A stretch of 64,000 bases of DNA from Candidatus Sulfidibacterium hydrothermale. GTDB lineage: Bacteria; Bacteroidota; Bacteroidia; Bacteroidales; F082. The stretch covers positions 1,240,001 to 1,304,000 of the forward strand of contig NZ_CP083760.1 in NCBI RefSeq assembly GCF_020149915.1, given 5' to 3'. A program made the translations under genes and the position numbers. How positions within the stretch are numbered: position 1 is the first letter of the stretch; each line of letters begins with the position of its first letter. Below the pieces are notes generated by a model that saw only the letters and a list, made by a program, of their open reading frames with translations, was not told where the DNA came from and searched no databases. This document shows positions 60,179 to 64,000 of the stretch, one piece after another.

Positions 60179-61396
60179 GTCGTTACTCTTAGTACATGAC
60201 AAAAAATAAATCACTGATAATCAGCAAAATAACCCTTAAAAAGTTTGGATAAAACATTGGTATTCAGTATCTTAGACGAATATTTACCAAGTATTTGTCA
60301 GATGAAGAATACCAATGTCAGCAGTAAAGATAGTCATTTAGTTTCAGTTTTAAAGGAACATTTTGAAGGCAGGCTGAATTTAGCCCGGATAAAATTCATA
60401 TCATTATTCATTATTGCTTTAACAAAAGTAAGGACTGTTCATTTTGAGAGCCTGGCAAGGGGATTTGATACTCAGGCAGAAGAAAGTTCTTCCTTGCGCC
60501 GTATCCAACGATTTATCTCATCCTATTCTCTTGATTCTGATTTAATCGCAAAATTAATTTTCAGTTTATTGCCCCACAAAGAACGATTAACACTTTCTAT
60601 TGACAGAACCAATTGGAAGTTTGGCAAAACAGACATAAACATCTTTATGCTTGGCATAGTGTATCAGGGAGTAGCCTTTCCATTATTGTTCAGTATGTTA
60701 AAAAAACGGGGTAATTCCAATTCGCAGGAAAGGATAAACCTGATTGAACGATACATCAACCTTTTTGGAAAAGGTACGATAGAATGTATTGTTGCAGACC
60801 GGGAATTTGTTGGTGAAAAATGGCTTAAGTATCTTAACAATAATAACCTGCACTATTATATTCGTATCAGAAATAATTTTAAAGTTTTTGTTCCCAGAAA
60901 GAATAAAACCATTAAGGCATTTTGGTTATTCAATGCATTCAGGATAAATGAGTTTGTATATTACCCCAACATTGTAGAAGTAAACGGACAGTTGTGCTAT
61001 TTGTCCGGAAGCAAATTACATAACGGAGAATATCTAATTCTGGTATCATTTACCAAACCGGAAAAGGCTGATGATTACTATAAACAACGATGGCAAATAG
61101 AAATGACCTTTAAAGCCATGAAATCAAGCGGTTTCGATATTGAAAAAACACACCTTTCAGATATCAAAAGAATTGAAAAACTCGTCTTGTTGATTATGGT
61201 TGCTTTTGTCTGGGTTTACAAAGTGGGTATTCATATCCATCAAAATATCAAACCGATTAAAATTAAAAAACACGGTAGAAAAGCAAAAACAATCTTTAAA
61301 ACAGGTCTCGACTTTATTACAAAATGCTTTCTTAATGATAGTTATACTCCTGAGTTCAATATCTTCCAATTTTTGTCATGTACTTAGGTCGTTACT
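60179..61396 (+). mobile_element. IS4-family insertion sequence with 9-bp target duplication
   Basis: The element is 60188-61387 (1200 bp). Direct repeats GTCGTTACT flank it at 60179-60187 and 61388-61396. Its inverted ends are CTTAGTACATGACAAAAA (60188-60205) and the complement of TTTTTGTCATGTACTTAG (61370-61387), 17 of 18 positions matching. It sits in the gap between the thioesterase terminator and the converging dnaN, hitting no gene. The exact duplication and intact ends point to a recent insertion. Confidence 0.93.
60245..61387 (+). CDS. IS4-family transposase (DDE)
   Basis: 380 residues. A DDE transposase with the first Asp in SIDRTNWKFGK (about 119), a second in CIVADREFVGEKW, and the IS4-specific Y-x2-R-x3-E-x6-K motif in YKQRWQIEMTFKAMK (about 280-294) that supplies the final Glu. 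The reading frame starts with TTG at 60245; the next ATG is at 60302. The TAG stop occupies the last three bases of the element, inside the right inverted end. The protein is complete, so the element may be active. Confidence 0.92.
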   Translation: MDKTLVFSILDEYLPSICQMKNTNVSSKDSHLVSVLKEHFEGRLNLARIKFISLFIIALTKVRTVHFESLARGFDTQAEESSSLRRIQRFISSYSLDSDLIAKLIFSLLPHKERLTLSIDRTNWKFGKTDINIFMLGIVYQGVAFPLLFSMLKKRGNSNSQERINLIERYINLFGKGTIECIVADREFVGEKWLKYLNNNNLHYYIRIRNNFKVFVPRKNKTIKAFWLFNAFRINEFVYYPNIVEVNGQLCYLSGSKLHNGEYLILVSFTKPEKADDYYKQRWQIEMTFKAMKSSGFDIEKTHLSDIKRIEKLVLLIMVAFVWVYKVGIHIHQNIKPIKIKKHGRKAKTIFKTGLDFITKCFLNDSYTPEFNIFQFLSCT

Positions 61397-61406
61397 TGAT
61401 TATTCA

Positions 61407-62537
61407 TTATTGGGTTAACATCACCGGCATAATCAGCATCAGGATGTCTTCCGCTTCGTTGTCGTTGGTGTCGGGTAAGATAATTCCGGCACGATTCGGT
61501 GCCGATAATTCAATGTCAATGTTTTCGGCTTCCAGCGTATTAAGCATTTCCTGCATGAATTTGGAGTTAAAACCAATTTCAATGTCTTCGCCGGAATAAT
61601 TACAGCTCAATCGCTCTTTGGCGTTGCTGGAGTAATCGATATCTTCGGCTGTTAAAATCAGTTCCTGACCGGTAATTTTAAACCGTACCTGATGGGTTGA
61701 TTTGCTTCCGAAGATAGCTACCCGGCGCAGGGAATCCAGCAGATTTTTCCGGTTAACCACCAGCTTGTAAGGATTTTGTGTGGGGATAACGGTTTCGTAA
61801 TTGGGATATTTCCCATCAATCAAGCGGCAAACCATGTTTACGTCATCAAACTGGAAAACGGCATTGGTGTCGTTGTATTCCAGTACGACTTCCATTTCCG
61901 GATCATCCGGCATAATGTTTTTCAAATGATTCAATGGCTTCTTGGGTAAAATAAAGGAAGCATTTTTCCCTGATTTTATATCGTTGCGGCGGTAGCGAAC
62001 CAATTTATGGGCATCGGTGGCGACAAAGTTAATGTGGTCCGGTCTTATTTCGCACAAAACGCCGGACATTACTGGCCGTAACTCATCATTCCCGGTGGCA
62101 AAAAGGGTTTTGCTAAAAGCATTTACCAATAAAGAAGCGTTGAGTTTTACCGAAATGGTATTTTCCAGTTTAGGAATCTGGGGAAACTCGTCGCTATTAT
62201 GTCCAATCAGCTTGTATTTTCCTTCCCCCGCCATCAATTGCACTTCCTGGGAAGCCATGTCCACGTTAAAGGTTACAGGAATATTGGGGAATGTTTTGGT
62301 GATTTCCAGTAACATCCGGGCCGGAATGGCAATTTTTCCAGGATTCTCGGCCATTTCCACCTGTACGGTAGCCGAAATGGTGGTTTCCAGGTCGGAGGCT
62401 GTGATTTTCAGCGTTTTTTCTTCGGATAATTCAAATAAGAAATCGTCCAAAATAGGCAAGGTGTTGCTGCTGCTCATCACGCCGCTGAGCTTTTGTAAAC
62501 TTTTCAGCAAATTGGCACTTGATATGATAAATTTCAT
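61407..62537 (-). CDS. dnaN: DNA polymerase III beta sliding clamp
   Basis: 376 residues from MKFIISSANLLKSLQKL; an in-frame ATG 24 nt upstream is less likely because the -7 box lies just before. It forms the ring that tethers polymerase to DNA and is loaded by the complex containing HolB. Three clamp repeats are present: LPILDDFLFEL (about 28-38), ALKTLFATGNDELRPVMSGV-like stretch about 140-160, and VRFKITGQELILTAEDID. The C-terminal MLIMPVMLTQ ends the third repeat. Length is normal. It is not next to dnaA here. Confidence 0.96.
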   Translation of the reverse strand: MKFIISSANLLKSLQKLSGVMSSSNTLPILDDFLFELSEEKTLKITASDLETTISATVQVEMAENPGKIAIPARMLLEITKTFPNIPVTFNVDMASQEVQLMAGEGKYKLIGHNSDEFPQIPKLENTISVKLNASLLVNAFSKTLFATGNDELRPVMSGVLCEIRPDHINFVATDAHKLVRYRRNDIKSGKNASFILPKKPLNHLKNIMPDDPEMEVVLEYNDTNAVFQFDDVNMVCRLIDGKYPNYETVIPTQNPYKLVVNRKNLLDSLRRVAIFGSKSTHQVRFKITGQELILTAEDIDYSSNAKERLSCNYSGEDIEIGFNSKFMQEMLNTLEAENIDIELSAPNRAGIILPDTNDNEAEDILMLIMPVMLTQ

Positions 62538-62558
62538 GGTGTTAGTATTTTCTTTTTG

Positions 62559-62566
62559 CAAAAATA
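62559..62566 (-). promoter_or_regulatory. -7 promoter box TATTTTTG for dnaN
   Basis: On the minus strand TATTTTTG lies 21 nt before the dnaN start and fits TAnnTTTG. Confidence 0.6.
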
Positions 62567-62645
62567 TTCAAAAAGTAAAAGTAAAAAATTCCGTTAATTG
62601 AAGACGGGTTCTTTTCAACAAATTTTTAACAATCTGACGGGGGAT

Positions 62646-64000
62646 TTATGACGGCTGATTACCCGCTTCCGATGCTGTCCGTTTATTTTCTTTATCGTCT
62701 TTGTATCGTCTGATTTTGATGTTCATATAGGCAAAAAAGATGGTCATTAGCGGGCTGATCAGATTGAAAAAGGCGTAGGGAAGATAGGATAGTGTGGGAA
62801 CGCCCAAAACGCGTGCTTGTGTAGCACCTCCTGTATTCCAGGGAATTAAAACGGATGTTACCGTACCGGCATCTTCCAGGGTACGGCTCAAAACTTCTGG
62901 TTTCAGACCGCGGTCTTTAAAAGCGTCATGATACATTTCTCCCGGAACAACGATAGAAATATACTGGTCAGAAGCGGTGATATTAAAAAAGATACAAGAA
63001 ACCGCAGTGGATGTAATCAGTGTTCCGTCGCTTTTGACCAGTTTCAAAATCGATCGGGTTATTTTTCTGAGCATTCCGTTGGATTCCATGATGCCGCCAA
63101 AGATCATAGCCGACAAAATCAACCAGATGGTGTCCAGCATCCCTTCCATACCACCGGTGGAGAACAGGTCGTTCATTTCTTTATTGGGAGTGACAATGTG
63201 TGTTGGTCCGTAAATGGCCTGCATCACACCAATATAAGATGCTTTGGCATAGTTATCGGTGATGTGGGTCAGGTTTTGGATAATGTGTGGTTGAAAAATA
63301 ACAGCAAAAATACCGCCGAGTAAAACGCCTATTGCCAGTGCGGGTAATGGCGGCATTTTTTTGATAATCACAATAAAGAGAATGACCGGGACCAAAAACA
63401 GCCAGGGCGTGATATGGAATGTTTGTAAAATGGAAGCCTGAACTTCGGCAATATGTTCCGGAGGCTTGCCGCCGTGCAGGTTAAACCCCATGATGAGAAA
63501 AATGATTAAAGTAATGGTAATGGACGGAATGGTGGTGTACATCATGTACCGGATGTGGGTAAAGATATCGGTTCCGGAAACAGCCGGGGCTAAATTTGTG
63601 GTGTCAGATAAAGGAGACATTTTGTCTCCGAAATATGCTCCGGAAACAATAGCTCCGGCAACGACAGCTTTATCAAAGCCCATCGCGTCACCAATTCCCA
63701 GTGTGGCTACTCCGATTGTGGCAATGGTTGACCATGAACTCCCGGTAGCTGTGGAAACAATCATCCCGATAAGCACCGCAGCAAACAAAAAGATTTTGGG
63801 CTTTAGAATGTCAAGGCCGTAGTAAATCAGTGCCGGGATAACTCCGCTGATGAGCCAGGTTCCGGCCAGTGCTCCAATCAGCAGTAAAATCAGAATCGCC
63901 GGCATGGCTGTGCCGATGGTCTTTACGATCTTTTCGCGCATTTCGGTCCAGGTATAGCCCATTCTTAACCCGAGAATCCCCGATAGTGCTGCTGCTGTCA
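62646..64000 (-). CDS. nhaC: NhaC-family Na+/H+ antiporter, cut by the window edge
   Basis: 451 codons visible; the frame stays open to the right edge, so the true start lies outside. An inner-membrane antiporter of the NhaC type that exports Na+ in exchange for H+. Typical strings are GLRMGYTWTEMREKIVKTIG, TGSSWSTIATIGVATLGIGDAMGFD with GAIVSGAYFGDKMSPLSDTTNLAPA (about 75-130), and TLEDAGTVTSVLIPWNTGGATQA. About ten helices remain. The C-terminus ends with a short charged tail (KIRRYKDDKENKR). It may counter the sodium or proton balance set by the pyrophosphatase. Confidence 0.92.
   Translation of the reverse strand, partial: TAAALSGILGLRMGYTWTEMREKIVKTIGTAMPAILILLLIGALAGTWLISGVIPALIYYGLDILKPKIFLFAAVLIGMIVSTATGSSWSTIATIGVATLGIGDAMGFDKAVVAGAIVSGAYFGDKMSPLSDTTNLAPAVSGTDIFTHIRYMMYTTIPSITITLIIFLIMGFNLHGGKPPEHIAEVQASILQTFHITPWLFLVPVILFIVIIKKMPPLPALAIGVLLGGIFAVIFQPHIIQNLTHITDNYAKASYIGVMQAIYGPTHIVTPNKEMNDLFSTGGMEGMLDTIWLILSAMIFGGIMESNGMLRKITRSILKLVKSDGTLITSTAVSCIFFNITASDQYISIVVPGEMYHDAFKDRGLKPEVLSRTLEDAGTVTSVLIPWNTGGATQARVLGVPTLSYLPYAFFNLISPLMTIFFAYMNIKIRRYKDDKENKRTASEAGNQPS

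Overview
The window reads as a chromosomal segment of a Bacteroidota bacterium. Promoters carry the -7 box TAnnTTTG typical of this phylum. Several genes are Bacteroidota markers: gldH, a DUF4290 protein, an OmpA/TPR outer-membrane protein, a MurF-Alr fusion, and a diheme-type succinate dehydrogenase set sdhCAB. Base composition is moderate, and most genes are housekeeping and look vertically inherited. Species cannot be set from the sequence alone; an anaerobic or facultative relative of the Bacteroidales/Marinilabiliales is an inference.

Layout. 1-2076: a TlpA-like thioredoxin and a nucleoside-type MFS transporter. 2077-4214: a repeat-rich gap carrying a complete IS110-family element. 4215-6229 (minus strand): folA, thyA and a bifunctional-nuclease/UVR protein. 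6531-16766: membrane pyrophosphatase, glycine decarboxylase, carbamate kinase (minus), an RNA methyltransferase and an OmpA/TPR protein. 16840-27084: pepP (minus), sdhCAB, holB, a PSP1-domain gene, gldH and PBP1A. 27211-37851: TPR/PAS histidine kinase, radC, wecB, DUF4290 gene, murA, grpE, dnaJ, an ABC ATPase and an unknown Cys-motif protein. 38257-44865: an old-yellow-enzyme-type flavoprotein, a GH27 alpha-galactosidase and a beta-propeller/phosphoesterase lipoprotein. 45497-50291 (minus): murF-alr, pdxA, purE. 50730-52451: hpt and a tandem adenylate kinase. 52526-59546 (minus): rpmB, four nucleotide-sugar genes (rfbB, galE, acetyltransferase, aminotransferase), an SRPBCC protein, a MalY/PatB lyase and a glycosyltransferase. 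59706-64000: a thioesterase, an IS4-family element with clean target duplications, dnaN and a truncated nhaC.

The most notable system is the IS110-family element at about 2856-4075. The roughly 240-nt non-coding end upstream of its transposase folds on paper into two internal-loop hairpins with the layout of a bridge RNA. The first loop carries guide-like strings matching the two flanks of the insertion site, and the second carries strings matching the element's own ends. Joining the two ends into a circle would also build a promoter of the Bacteroidota type (TTTG-N20-TATGTTTG) in front of this RNA. The target belongs to a dispersed intergenic repeat present three more times in the window, so the element appears aimed at a multi-copy, non-coding safe site.

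Other points of interest are a fused double adenylate kinase whose second domain has lost key acidic residues, a MurA with Asp in place of the fosfomycin-target Cys, and three further families of dispersed intergenic repeats (about 160, 250 and 125 bp), each present here as two inverted copies.
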